NCBI RefSeq assembly: GCF_900115565.1
Contig: NZ_FOWW01000009.1
Coordinates: 1 to 64,000, forward strand
Direction of reading: 5' to 3'
Origin: Amycolatopsis arida
GTDB lineage: Bacteria; Actinomycetota; Actinomycetes; Mycobacteriales; Pseudonocardiaceae
Length of the DNA stretch: 64,000 nt
The position numbers were made by a program, and so were the translations under genes. Positions 33,320 through 44,109 of this stretch are shown here, piece after piece (positions within the stretch are counted from its first letter, which is position 1; each line of letters starts with the position of its first letter). Below the pieces are notes generated by a model. That model did not search any database. It saw nothing but the letters and a program-made list of their open reading frames with translations, and was not told the DNA's origin.

Positions 33320-34546
33320 ATGGTGAGGTCGGCGAACGCTCCGGCAACGCTCGCGGTGCTGCTGGCCGCGTCCACGCTGGGCGTGATGGGCGGGGCGATC
33401 GTGGTGCCGGTCCTGGAGGTCATTCGCGGGGACCTCGGCCTCAGCGGCACCGCCGCGGGGTTCGTCATCACCGCGCACGGGTTGGCCATCGCCGTGTGCA
33501 GCCCGCTGTTCGGCCGGATGGTCGACCGCAGGGGCGTGCGCGGGCCGATGATCGGCGGGCTGATCGTGTACGCGCTGGGCGGTGGTGCCGGGGTGGTGGT
33601 GACGTCGTACCCGGCGCTGATCGCCAGCCGGCTGGTGTTCGGCATCGGTGCGGCGGCCGTGTTCACCGGCACGACGGTCGCGTTGCTGGCGTTCTACGAG
33701 GGGCCGGAGCGGGACCGGGTGATGGGGTGGCGCTCCACCGCGACCAGCGTCGGCGGCCTGGTGTGGCCGTTGCTGGGCGGCGTGCTCGGGGGCCTGTCGT
33801 GGCATGCCACGTTCGGCCTCTACCTCGTCGGCCTTCCGCTGGCGGTGCTGGCGATGTGGTCGCTGCCGAACACGACCGGCCGGGCCGGCCCGCGGCAGGT
33901 CGGCGCGGTGCGGCTGCTCCGCCGGCGACCCGCGCTGGTCGGCTGGTACGGGCTGTGGATCGTCATCGCGATCCAGATGTACGTGCTGGCCATCTTCCTC
34001 CCGCAGCGGCTGGCGCGGATCGGGATCGAGGCGCCGGTGCTGGTGTCGATCTACGCGGTCGTCGGGGCAGCGGTCACCACCAGCCTGGTGGGGCTGGTCT
34101 ACGGGCGGTTGCGGGCGCGGCTGAGCTATGCCGCGCTGCTGCGGATTGCGCTCGGCGCGTCGCTGGTGGGGTTCGTGATCTACGGGACGGTGAGCCACCC
34201 CGTGGTGCTGCTGGTGGCGCCGGCGCTGTTCGGGGTGGGCAACGGGATCCTGTTCCCGGTGGCGACCGTGCTGGTGGACGAGGCGGCCGGGGCGGAGCAC
34301 CGCGGCCGGGCCGCGTCGCTGTCCGGGACCGCGATCTTCGCCGGCCAGTTCCTGTCGCCGCTGGTGTTCGGTCCGCTCATCGCCGGCACGTCGACCACCA
34401 CGGGCTTCCTCGTCGCCGGCGGGGTCTCCGCGGCGCTCCTCGCCGTGGTGGTCGCCGTCGGGGTGGGCCGGCCACGGCGGCCCGGCGACGCCGCTCGGGA
34501 GGGCCACCGGGCGGGGCGGGCTTCGGCTGCCGGCTCCCGCGGCTGA
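33320..34546 (+). CDS. MFS multidrug efflux transporter
   Basis: A 408-aa major-facilitator protein with twelve predicted helices. The motif A loop is GRMVDRRGVRGPM after helix 2; motif-C-like PLLGGVLGGLSW follows helix 5. ATG 33320 follows GGGGG at 7 nt; an in-frame GTG at 33287 would lie inside the operator. It probably exports a drug-like ligand of the divergent TetR. Confidence 0.88.
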   Translation: MVRSANAPATLAVLLAASTLGVMGGAIVVPVLEVIRGDLGLSGTAAGFVITAHGLAIAVCSPLFGRMVDRRGVRGPMIGGLIVYALGGGAGVVVTSYPALIASRLVFGIGAAAVFTGTTVALLAFYEGPERDRVMGWRSTATSVGGLVWPLLGGVLGGLSWHATFGLYLVGLPLAVLAMWSLPNTTGRAGPRQVGAVRLLRRRPALVGWYGLWIVIAIQMYVLAIFLPQRLARIGIEAPVLVSIYAVVGAAVTTSLVGLVYGRLRARLSYAALLRIALGASLVGFVIYGTVSHPVVLLVAPALFGVGNGILFPVATVLVDEAAGAEHRGRAASLSGTAIFAGQFLSPLVFGPLIAGTSTTTGFLVAGGVSAALLAVVVAVGVGRPRRPGDAAREGHRAGRASAAGSRG

Positions 34547-34604
34547 CTCGATATGCTGGTTCTGGCCGCGACACGGCGAGCTTCTGGGGGAGGACAGGAG
34601 TGGC

Positions 34605-35114
34605 GTGATGTATGGGCGGCTACGCAGGCGGTGCCAGTCCGTCATCGACGAGCTGAGCCTACCCGAGTTCGAGTCGGTCGAGGCGCTGTGCCGGCACCTC
34701 GCCCAGCGGCGGGGCCGCCCGTTGCGCCTGCACCCGTTGCCGACTTCCGGCACGCCCGCCGGGGTGTGCGGGGCCTGGGTGGCGACGAGCACCGCCGACT
34801 ACATCTTCGTCGAGCGGCAGACCGTGCGCCTGCACCAGGAGCACATCACGCTGCACGAGATCGGCCACATGCTGTTCGACCACCGGCCGCTCGACCCGAT
34901 CGACACCGACGGCATGGCGGTGCTCCTGCGTGACCTCCGGCCGGAGCGCGTGCAGCGGGTCCTGGCCCGCACCAGCTACAGCACGAGGCAGGAACGGGAA
35001 GCCGAGATGTTCGCCAGCCTCGTCCGCGCCAGCGGCGGTAACCCCGCCGACCCGCCGCCCGCGGGCGTCCTCGGCGGCCTGGCGACGGGCCTCGGCTTCC
35101 GGCGCGACGGCTGA
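34605..35114 (+). CDS. ImmA/IrrE-type metallopeptidase (locus A)
   Basis: A 169-aa ImmA/IrrE-like protein. The zinc motif is HEIGHMLFDH (H84, E85, H88), with the downstream glutamate likely in REAEMFASL. The N-terminal ~60 residues are a helical lead-in. Unlike ImmA of mobile elements, it has no adjacent XRE repressor; the next gene is a MAB_1171c-family membrane protein 11 bp on. The site AGGAG precedes the GTG/ATG pair (34605/34608). Its substrate is unknown; the paralogue at 43534 is next to an XRE gene. Confidence 0.85.
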   Translation: MMYGRLRRRCQSVIDELSLPEFESVEALCRHLAQRRGRPLRLHPLPTSGTPAGVCGAWVATSTADYIFVERQTVRLHQEHITLHEIGHMLFDHRPLDPIDTDGMAVLLRDLRPERVQRVLARTSYSTRQEREAEMFASLVRASGGNPADPPPAGVLGGLATGLGFRRDG

Positions 35115-35125
35115 GCGTCGCGCGG

Positions 35126-36289
35126 ATGTTCAGCTGGGTCGAGGTCGCCGGGTTCACCAGCCTGTGGCTGGTCGCGGTGCTGCGGGCACCGCAGGCGATC
35201 GGTCATCCGCAGCAGCGGGCGCTGTGGCTCGCCGTCACCCTGATCGCGTTCACCACCACGCTCCACCAGGAGCCGGTGACGGCGACGCTCGGCGAGGTCG
35301 TCGGGGACGCCACGGTGGTCGTCCTGGTCAAGCACCTGTGCGACGTCGTCGCCTCCACCGCGATGCTCCACTTCGTGCTCACCGCCATGGGCCGGCGCCG
35401 GCACGCGCCCTACCTGCTCTCCGCGGGCGTGGGCACGATGGCCGTGCTGGCGTGGATCAACCTGGCGCACGCGGGGGAGGGGAGCCTCGCCACCCCGGAG
35501 CTCGACCTCCCGCTGTTCTACTGGGCGATCTTCTTCGGGTTCCACCTCGTCTCCAACTCGTGCGTGGTCGCCGTGTGTCTCCGCTACTGGCGCCGAGCCG
35601 ACCAGGGGCCGTTGCGGTGGGGTCTGCTCACCTTCGGCATCGGCACGCTGTTCGCCTGCGTGCTCTGGGTGCTGTTCATCGCCTACGTCGTCACCTGGGT
35701 GCCGGCCGTGCTCGCCCTCACGCCGCTGGTCACCGGGATCGAGGAGCTGCTGCAGGCGACGGGAGCGGCGCTGCCCGCGGCGCCCGGCATCCGCCGCGCG
35801 CTCACCAGCCGCCGGGACCTCTGGGTGCTGTGGCCGCTGTGGCGCCACGTGACGAGGACCAACCCCCAGGTGGCGCTCGTCGAACCCCGGTTCCGCCTGC
35901 TCCACGTCCTGGCGCCGACCCGGCTGGTCGGGCTGCACCTGTACCGGGCGGTCATCGAGATCCGGGACGCGATCCTGATCCTCAGCGACCACGTCACGCC
36001 CGAGCTGGTCGACCGGGCCAGAGCGCACGTCGCCGGGCACCACCCGCCGCCACCTGATGTGAACGCCGCCGTCACCGCCTGCCTCCTGTCGGGCGCCCCG
36101 CCGCCGGCGACCGCGCACGGCGAGCCACCGCGGCCCGGCACCGCGCTGGCGGCGGAGATGGGCGGCGAGGACCTGCGCGGCGAGATCGACTTCCTGCGTG
36201 AGGTCGTCGCGGCGAGGAGGTCCGCCGTGGTCCGGACCTTCACCCCGCGGGAGACCGGGGCGGTCGGGACGATCGGAGCGGCGTCGTGA
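35126..36289 (+). CDS. MAB_1171c-family membrane protein (locus A)
   Basis: A 387-aa protein with about seven N-terminal helices (to ~residue 205) and a cytoplasmic C-terminal domain. The C domain (LWVLWPLWRHVTRTNPQVAL, then LHLYRAVIEIRDAILIL) matches the MAB_1171c/DUF6545 family, described as putative transporters without proven function. It follows the ImmA/IrrE gene by 11 bp and overlaps the serine hydrolase gene by GTGA. The intact reading frame contrasts with the broken homologue at 44109. Confidence 0.75.
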   Translation: MFSWVEVAGFTSLWLVAVLRAPQAIGHPQQRALWLAVTLIAFTTTLHQEPVTATLGEVVGDATVVVLVKHLCDVVASTAMLHFVLTAMGRRRHAPYLLSAGVGTMAVLAWINLAHAGEGSLATPELDLPLFYWAIFFGFHLVSNSCVVAVCLRYWRRADQGPLRWGLLTFGIGTLFACVLWVLFIAYVVTWVPAVLALTPLVTGIEELLQATGAALPAAPGIRRALTSRRDLWVLWPLWRHVTRTNPQVALVEPRFRLLHVLAPTRLVGLHLYRAVIEIRDAILILSDHVTPELVDRARAHVAGHHPPPPDVNAAVTACLLSGAPPPATAHGEPPRPGTALAAEMGGEDLRGEIDFLREVVAARRSAVVRTFTPRETGAVGTIGAAS

Positions 36290-37416
36290 CGATGGTGCAC
36301 GGGACGTGGCGCGACGGGTTCGCCGAGGTGCGCGACGTGCTGGCGGCGAACCTGGAGAGTGGCCTGGACGTGGGCGCCTCGGTGGCGGTGTACCTCGACG
36401 GTGAGCCGGCGGTCGACGTCTGGGGCGGGTACGAGGACGCGGCGCGCACCCGGCCGTGGCGGCGGGATACCGTCACCACCGTCTGGTCGGTGACGAAGAC
36501 GATGACCGCGCTGTGCGCGCTGATCCTCGCCGACCGCGGCGCCCTCCGGCTCGACGCCCCGGTCGCCCGGTACTGGCCGGAGTTCGCCGCCGCCGGCAAG
36601 GACGGCGTCGAGGTCCGCCACCTGCTCGGGCACACGGCCGGCCTGCCCGACTGGGACGAGCCACTGGCGGTCGAGGACCTCTACGACTGGGACAAGGCGA
36701 CCGCGCTGCTCGCGCGGCAGGCGCCTTGGTGGACGCCGGGCACCGCCTCCGGTTACCACGCCCTCACCCAGGGGTACCTCGTGGGTGAGGTGGTCCGCCG
36801 GGTGTGCGGCCGCTCGATCGGCACGTTCTTCGCCGAGGAGGTGGCCGGCCCGCTCGGCGCCGACTTCCACCTCACGCTCGGCCCCGAGCAGGACCACCGG
36901 TTCGCGCCGATCATCCCGCGCGAGCGGTCCGCGAGCGCCGCGGCGCCCCCGCCGCCGGTGCCGTTGCGGACGATCGTCACCCCCGAGGACAGCTGGCGCG
37001 CCGGCTGGCGGCGCGCCGAGATTCCCGCCGTGGCGGGCTACGGCAACGCCCGCTCGGTGGCGGCCGTCCAGTCGGTCCTCGCCGGGGGCGGTGCGGCGGG
37101 CGGTCGGCGGCTGCTCTCCGAGGCCGGCGCGCGGGCGACGCTGTCGGTGCAGGCGGACGGCGTCGACCTCGTCCTCGGCGCCCCACTGCGGTTCGGCGTC
37201 GGCTACGGGCTGAACTCCACGGACATCGACCTGCTGCCCAACCCCGACACGTGCTGGTGGGACGGGTGGGGAGGCTCGGTGGTGGTCGCCGACCTCGACG
37301 CCAGGATGTGCGTCGCGTACGTGATGAACCGGATGCGCGCCCGCGAGTACGTCATCGGCGACCGCCGCGGCACGAGCGTGATCGCCGCCGCCTACCGGGC
37401 GCTGGGCACCCGTTGA
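36286..37416 (+). CDS. Serine hydrolase, beta-lactamase/family VIII esterase type
   Basis: A 376-aa cytoplasmic penicillin-recognition-fold enzyme. SxxK is SVTK (S68, K71); the second motif is SGYHAL with Y157; and WDGWGGS supplies the third. No signal peptide is present, so a role as an EstB-like esterase is more likely than beta-lactam resistance. The GTG start overlaps the MAB_1171c stop, so it belongs to the ImmA/IrrE-MAB_1171c operon. Confidence 0.85.
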   Translation: MTMVHGTWRDGFAEVRDVLAANLESGLDVGASVAVYLDGEPAVDVWGGYEDAARTRPWRRDTVTTVWSVTKTMTALCALILADRGALRLDAPVARYWPEFAAAGKDGVEVRHLLGHTAGLPDWDEPLAVEDLYDWDKATALLARQAPWWTPGTASGYHALTQGYLVGEVVRRVCGRSIGTFFAEEVAGPLGADFHLTLGPEQDHRFAPIIPRERSASAAAPPPPVPLRTIVTPEDSWRAGWRRAEIPAVAGYGNARSVAAVQSVLAGGGAAGGRRLLSEAGARATLSVQADGVDLVLGAPLRFGVGYGLNSTDIDLLPNPDTCWWDGWGGSVVVADLDARMCVAYVMNRMRAREYVIGDRRGTSVIAAAYRALGTR

Positions 37417-37472
37417 CATCGCCCGCCGAATAGAGGCTCACTCGAGGAACCCGCAGTAGTCGTGAAACTCCC

Positions 37473-37500
37473 ATGTAGCGATCGTCGACGGCCGCTACAT
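37473..37500. terminator. Bidirectional hairpin between convergent genes
   Basis: ATGTAGCG (37473-37480) and CGCTACAT (37493-37500) form a perfect 8-bp stem with a 12-nt loop, 3 bp from the ABC-F stop and 57 bp after the hydrolase. Confidence 0.6.
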
Positions 37501-37503
37501 TCG

Positions 37504-39208
<1,705 letters not shown>

Positions 39209-39216
<8 letters not shown>

Positions 39217-40849
39217 CGTCCGGTGCCCCGGTCTCGCCGAGCCGGCCGCCGGACAGCCGCAGCCAACGGTCCACTTTGACCTCGCGGAGGAAGCGTACGT
39301 CGTGGCTCACGACGACGAACGCGCCCTCGTAAACGTTCAACGCCTCCTCGAGCTGCTCGACGCTGTCCAGGTCGAGATTGTTGGTCGGCTCGTCGAGCAG
39401 CAGCAGCTGGGGTGCTCGCTCGGCGCCCAGCACGCAGGCGAGGGTGGCCCGCAGCCGCTCCCCGCCGGAGAGCGCGCCGACCGGGAGGTGGGCCCTGGCG
39501 CCGCGGAACAGGAACCGGGCGAGCAGATGCCTCCGCTCGGACTCGGACTTGTGCGGCGCGTAGTCGGTCAGGTTCTCCGCCACGGTGCGGTCGAGCTCCA
39601 GCAGGTCCAGCCGCTGGGAGAGGTAGGCGATCCGGCCGGTGGCCCGCCGGATCTCGCCGCTCGTCGGTTCCCGCTCGCCGGCGATCAACCGCAGCAGGGT
39701 GGATTTGCCGGCGCCGTTCGGCCCGGTCAGCGCGATCCGTTCCGGCCCGCGGATCGTCAGGTCGACGCCCGCGCCGTCGAACACGGTTCGCCCTTCGTAG
39801 CGGACCTGGATCCCCTCGCCGACGAAGACCATGCGCCCGGCCGGGACGTGGGTGTCCGGCAGCCGCAGGTCGATCTTTTGGTCGTCGCGCAGCATCCGGC
39901 TCGCCTCGTCCAGCTTGGCCCTGGCCTCGGCGAGCCGTTGCCCGTGCACGTCTCCCGCTTTCCCGGCCGATTCCTGGGCGCGGCGTTTGAGCGTGCCGGC
40001 GGCCACCTTCGGGATGCTGCCGCTCCTGGCGTTGCGGGCGCCGGCACTGGCCCGGCGGGCGGCGCGCTCGCGGGCCTGCTGCAGCTCCCGCTTCTCGCGC
40101 TTGACCTGTTGCTCGGCGCTGCGGACGCTGCGCTCGACGGACTCCTGCTCGGCACGCACGGCGTCGGCGTACTCGGTGAAGTTTCCGCCGTAGAACCGGA
40201 TCTCGCCTCGGTCGAGCTCGGCGATGCGGTCCATCCGGTCGAGCAGGGCGCGATCGTGGCTGACCACCAGCAGGCAGCCGGGCCAGTCGTCGAGCACGCG
40301 GTAGAGCCGGTGCCGCGCGTCGACGTCGAGATTGTTGGTGGGCTCGTCGAGCAGGAGGACGTCGGGCCGGTCGAGCAGCCGGGCGGCGAGGCCGAGGGCG
40401 GTGACCTGGCCGCCGCTCAGGGTGTGCAACCGCTGGGTCAGCGTGACGTCGCCGAGCCCGAGCCGGTCTAGCTGGGCCCGAGTCTGTTCCTCGATGTCCC
40501 AGTCGTTGCCGACGGTGGTGAAGTGTTCCTCGCTCGCGTCGCCGGCCGCGATGGCGTCCAGCGCCTCGATGATCGGGGCGATGCCGAGTACCTCCGCCAC
40601 GGTGAGGTCGCCGGTGAGCGGCAGGCTCTGCGGGAGGTAGCCGACGGTTCCCTTGACGGAGATGGTCCCGTGGCTCGGCGCGTGCTTACCCGTGATCAGC
40701 TCGAGCAGCGTGCTCTTGCCGGCACCGTTCGGGGCGACCAGTCCGGTGTGGCCCTCGTTCAGGGCGAAGGACAGGTCCTGGAACACCGGGGTGCCGTCGG
40801 GCCAGGAGAAGGACAGGTTCGAGCAGACGATTCGGGCGTCATCAGGCAT
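39209..40849 (-). CDS. ABC-F protein (proximal of a tandem pair)
   Basis: A 546-aa ABC-F ATPase: APNGAGKSTL, LSGGQVTALGLAA, LLLDEPTNNLD in the first domain, GPNGAGKSTL, LSGGERLRATLA, LLLDEPTNNLD in the second, with a Lys/Arg-rich linker (about 235-290). The ATG at 40849 gives MPDDARIVCSNLSF; an in-frame ATG at 40903 would add 18 residues. The ribosome site is poor at both. A 17-bp hairpin stands 350 bp upstream in a gene-free leader, so antibiotic-sensing attenuation is possible. Confidence 0.92.
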
Positions 40850-41571
40850 GGCGGAAAGCCTCGTGTGCTGCGGGGGCGGCCGGGCCGCCCGGTGGGAGAT
40901 CATGGCGAGGACATGGCTACGAATAGTGTGCGCACGGGCGCACGGGTAGCCGTTGACTCCGGTATCACCCGGAGATGTCGTCGTCGCTCAGCACAGCGGT
41001 ATCTCTCCTCGGTGCCGCATCACGTGCGGCTCACCCTACCAGAGGACCTCGTGCACGAGCGTCGCGCGATCGCTGGGAGTAACCGTCCGTCCAGCGGGTG
41101 CATCTACGCGCGGCTTCCGACACCCGGCGGGCCGAGTCAGCCGAGACTCAGGAGTTGCAGCACAAGCTTCCGCGAGGTCAGTCGAGCTCGGCGCGTTCCC
41201 GACGAATGGCCCGCTTGTGCAGGCCTCTACAAGCGGGCCATTCGTGAGTCGCGTAGCTAGTCAGAGCCACCGGCTGCTCAACCGGACACAACCACGGCTC
41301 GTCAGGATGCCGGCCTGGATGCCGTGCACCCGGTATTGACCAGGCCGATCACCGACCACTTCTCCTGGGTGCGGAAACGGCTGCGCCAGCTGGACGAGCT
41401 CCGCGCCTACACCCGCTCGTCAGACCCCGCGCACGGTCCGATTCCTCGCCGGGAACGCCAGCCACATCGGTCACCGCGGTCCCCTACCAGCCGCCCACGT
41501 CGGAGCGGCCTTCGCGGCCATGCCCTGACGGCATCGCGACTGCGGGGCCGTCGCGATGGGAAGGTGAGGCC
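40850..41571. other. Divergent intergenic region / long ABC-F leader
   Basis: Over 700 bp separate the ABC-F pair from the P450-like gene. The only clear element is the hairpin at 41202-41245. On the plus strand 41320-41400 encodes a short protein-like fragment (ITDHFSWVRKRLRQLDELRA) with no start or family; it may be a relic. Confidence 0.4.
41202..41245. terminator. Strong 17-bp hairpin, attenuator or terminator
   Basis: Perfect stem 41202-41218 with 41229-41245 and a 10-nt loop. It lies upstream of the ABC-F operon (minus) and of the P450-like gene (plus), with no gene ending nearby, so attenuation of one of these or a remnant terminator are the options. Confidence 0.6.
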
Positions 41572-42747
41572 ATGGAGGTACTGGAGGTGTTCGAAGCTGG
41601 GTTCGCCGCGGATCCATGGCCGGCGTTGGCCGCGTTGCGGGCAGAGGGTGATGGGGTGCATCGGGTGCGGACTCCGGACGGACCGCCGGCGTGGTTGGTG
41701 ACCCGGTACGCCGATGTAAGGGCAGGGCTGGCGAACGCGGCACTGTCGACCCATGATCACGACGCGCGCGGGGCGGACTACCGTGGCTTCGTCCTGCCGC
41801 GCCCGCTGACGGCGCACCTGCTCAACGCCGCTCCGGAGGCGCACGCCCGGCTTCGGAGCCTGGTGACCGCTGAGCTGGCACTCCGTCGGGTGGAGGCCTG
41901 GCAACCGCGGCTCGAGATGCTGGTGGAGGACGTGCTGGACGCGGCGGAGGCTGGCGGGAAGGTCCAGGTGGTGGCCGCGCTGGGGGTGCCCCTTCCGGCG
42001 CGAGCGTTGGGTGATCTGCTGGGCCTGGCGGGGGAGGACGTGGCGAGGCTCCGGGCATGGGCGCAGGGCACGTTGGTCGACGGCGGCGGCCCCGCGCGGG
42101 ACAGCATCGGGACGATGCGGAAGGTGATCGCCGAGGCGATGGCCAACCCTCCGCGCGGGGGTCTGGTCGCCCGGTTGCAGGAGTATTACCAACGGGGCGC
42201 CCTCGACGAGGACGAGCTGGTGAGCCTGCTGTTCTACCTGTGGTTCGTCTGGTACGAGGTGCTCATGGACGCGATCGCCGGCGGGCTGTGGCTGCTGGCG
42301 TCCCAGCCCGACCGATGCGAGTGGCTGCGTGCCCATCCGCACCACTGGGGTACCGCGGTGGACGAGTTGCTGCGGTACCTGTCACCGCAGCTGCTGGCCG
42401 GCCCCCGGTATGCCCGGCACGATCTGTGGATCGGCACCACGCGCATCCGTGCGGGGCAGACCGTGCTGCTCGGCCTGGGGGCGGCCAACCACGATCCGGC
42501 CGTGTTCACCGATCCCGAGGTCGTGAACCTGACGCGGCAGCCGAACCCTCACCTGGGCCTGGGGCACGGCCCGCACACCTGCGCAGGGCTGCACATAGTG
42601 CGGCGGGTGCTGAGCACTCTGCTCAGCCGGGCTGTCGCGCGATGGCCAGGCATGACGCCTGCGGAACCGGTGCGAGCGTGGCGATCGGGGTTTCGACACC
42701 GCGGCCCTACTGAGGTCACGTTACGGACCGGCCGGGCGGCAGGATGA
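41572..42747 (+). CDS. P450-like protein with a non-canonical I helix
   Basis: A 391-aa P450-fold protein. ExxR is E265-R268 (DELLRYLSP) and the heme loop is LGLGHGPHTCAG with C337. The I helix, however, reads FYLWFVWYEVL (221-231) where AGx(D/E)T(T/S) is expected, so neither the glycine kink nor the oxygen-activating threonine is present. It may be a P450 that does not activate O2 in the normal way. It stands alone, followed by a terminator. Confidence 0.8.
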   Translation: MEVLEVFEAGFAADPWPALAALRAEGDGVHRVRTPDGPPAWLVTRYADVRAGLANAALSTHDHDARGADYRGFVLPRPLTAHLLNAAPEAHARLRSLVTAELALRRVEAWQPRLEMLVEDVLDAAEAGGKVQVVAALGVPLPARALGDLLGLAGEDVARLRAWAQGTLVDGGGPARDSIGTMRKVIAEAMANPPRGGLVARLQEYYQRGALDEDELVSLLFYLWFVWYEVLMDAIAGGLWLLASQPDRCEWLRAHPHHWGTAVDELLRYLSPQLLAGPRYARHDLWIGTTRIRAGQTVLLGLGAANHDPAVFTDPEVVNLTRQPNPHLGLGHGPHTCAGLHIVRRVLSTLLSRAVARWPGMTPAEPVRAWRSGFRHRGPTEVTLRTGRAAG

Positions 42748-42769
42748 GGTGTTCGTCAGGAACAACTCA

Positions 42770-42814
42770 CTGGAGCGGGGACCCGTCCCACTGCGGGTAC
42801 AGTCCCCGCTCCAG
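42770..42814 (+). terminator. Terminator after the P450-like gene
   Basis: CTGGAGCGGGGAC pairs perfectly with GTCCCCGCTCCAG (13 bp; 19-nt loop), 22 bp after the stop codon. Confidence 0.75.
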
Positions 42815-42926
42815 CCACCCCCCTTGTGTCGGACCCGTCGGACCCCCGCATGGGGGTTGGTCGTATCGCACGCGTGCGAACGGCCGCGGTGCGGGGCTCC
42901 GGGGCCCTGTCACGGCCTCGTTGCGC

Positions 42927-42948
42927 GCGAGGTGAGTTGTCCGCGAGC
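42927..42948 (+). repeat. Direct repeat, left copy (locus B border)
   Basis: GCGAGGTGAGTTGTCCGCGAGC, less its last bases, recurs at 45496-45518 with one substitution and one insertion. The two copies bracket the XRE-ImmA/IrrE-MAB_1171c locus. Confidence 0.5.
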
Positions 42949-42977
42949 TTGAGGTGGTGACGTGGACAGCGTACGGT
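42949..42977 (+). promoter_or_regulatory. Promoter of locus B
   Basis: TTGAGG (42949-42954), 17-bp spacer, TACGGT (42972-42977): a standard housekeeping promoter 87 bp upstream of the XRE gene. TGTCCGCGA before it and TCGCGGACA after it form an inverted repeat that could bind the XRE protein. Confidence 0.55.
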
Positions 42978-43063
42978 GCCTCCTACCAGGGCTGTCAACT
43001 ATCGCGGACAGCTTGACGGTTGGTGGGCGGACGGCCATGGCACTGGGCGGAAGTTGAGTGATC

Positions 43064-43537
43064 ATGAGTGGGTTCTCCACCAAGGCGTTTCGCCAGCTAC
43101 TGCTGGCCCGCTATCCGCCGGAGCGGGATGGCACGGACGAACCGAGGGTGTCGTTTCGCGAACTGAGTAGAGCCATCCGAGACGAGTGCGACGTCTCCAT
43201 CTCCAGCACGTATTTGAACGATCTGTATCGGGGGACGAAGGCCAATCCGTCGGCGGCGCATTTGGTTGCGTTGGCCCGCTTCTTCGGGGTGAGCGTGGAC
43301 AGCTTGACCGACTATGCGGCGACGCGGGAGGCCACTCGGCAGCGTCGGGGGGTGGAGCAGCTCGCGGAGGTGTTCCGCGGGTTCCCGGAGGTCGAGGCGG
43401 TTCTGTTGCGAGGGGGACCGTTGACGAGCGCACAGCAAGAGGCGGTGATGCGGGTGCTGTACGAGCAGGTGGCGCAGGTGCTCGACAGCGAGGGCACAGG
43501 CGACGAGGGTGGTCGGCAGACTTGGGGTGATGAGTGA
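43064..43537 (+). CDS. XRE-family helix-turn-helix regulator (locus B)
   Basis: A 157-aa regulator. The N-terminal ~90 residues contain an XRE/lambda-repressor HTH (LSRAIRDECDVSISSTYLND, then NPSAAHLVALARFFGV). The remainder is helical. It overlaps the ImmA/IrrE gene by GTGA. Pairing of XRE repressors with ImmA/IrrE peptidases usually means the peptidase cleaves the repressor on a signal. Confidence 0.82.
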   Translation: MSGFSTKAFRQLLLARYPPERDGTDEPRVSFRELSRAIRDECDVSISSTYLNDLYRGTKANPSAAHLVALARFFGVSVDSLTDYAATREATRQRRGVEQLAEVFRGFPEVEAVLLRGGPLTSAQQEAVMRVLYEQVAQVLDSEGTGDEGGRQTWGDE

Positions 43538-44109
43538 GGACGACCATGCCGGTGCGAGTGCTGGCGTGGTCCGGCGATGACGGGACACTGAGCTCGATGG
43601 ATGCCACATCGGATCCCATCAGGACAGTGCGGCGGCGGCTACGCGCGCTGGGCGTGTCGGGTCGGGTGCCGGTACAGGAGCTCGCCCAGGCGCTCAGCGA
43701 CGAGCGGCGGAAGAGTCTGCGGCTGGTTCCCGTGACCTTGCCGTGCCCGGTGAACGGCGCGGTGCTCATCACCCGTCAGGCGGATGTGCTGTGCTACGCC
43801 GACGGGTGGCGGATGTGGGTGCTGCACACCATCGCCCACGAGCTGTCGCACCTGCTGCTGGGACACCGCGGCACGGAGCTGGGCGCCGACGACACGCTGC
43901 GAATGCTGGCGCCCGAGATCGAGCCCGCGGACGTTCGCCGGCTACTGGGGCGCATCACGCACAGCACTGCCGAGGAGCGTGCTGCGGAGATCGCGGCGAC
44001 GTACCTGGTGGGGAATCGCCTGCTGGACGTGTTGCCGACCGAGGAGTGGATCGGACATCACCTGCTGCGGACCTGGGCTGACGGGCTGATGTTGCCCGGG
44101 GACAGCTGA
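43534..44109 (+). CDS. ImmA/IrrE-type metallopeptidase (locus B)
   Basis: A 191-aa protein with HELSHLLLGH (H102, E103, H106) and a downstream EERAAEIAATYL helix that supplies the third zinc ligand. It is a paralogue of 34605-35114. The GTG start overlaps the XRE stop; its own stop overlaps the start of the MAB_1171c-like gene (TGATG). ATG 43546 is an alternative start. Confidence 0.85.
   Translation: MRTTMPVRVLAWSGDDGTLSSMDATSDPIRTVRRRLRALGVSGRVPVQELAQALSDERRKSLRLVPVTLPCPVNGAVLITRQADVLCYADGWRMWVLHTIAHELSHLLLGHRGTELGADDTLRMLAPEIEPADVRRLLGRITHSTAEERAAEIAATYLVGNRLLDVLPTEEWIGHHLLRTWADGLMLPGDS

Noticed and set aside
36286-37416. Beta-lactamase resistance gene
   Set aside because: SxxK is present but there is no signal peptide and the second motif is Tyr-His, as in family VIII esterases.
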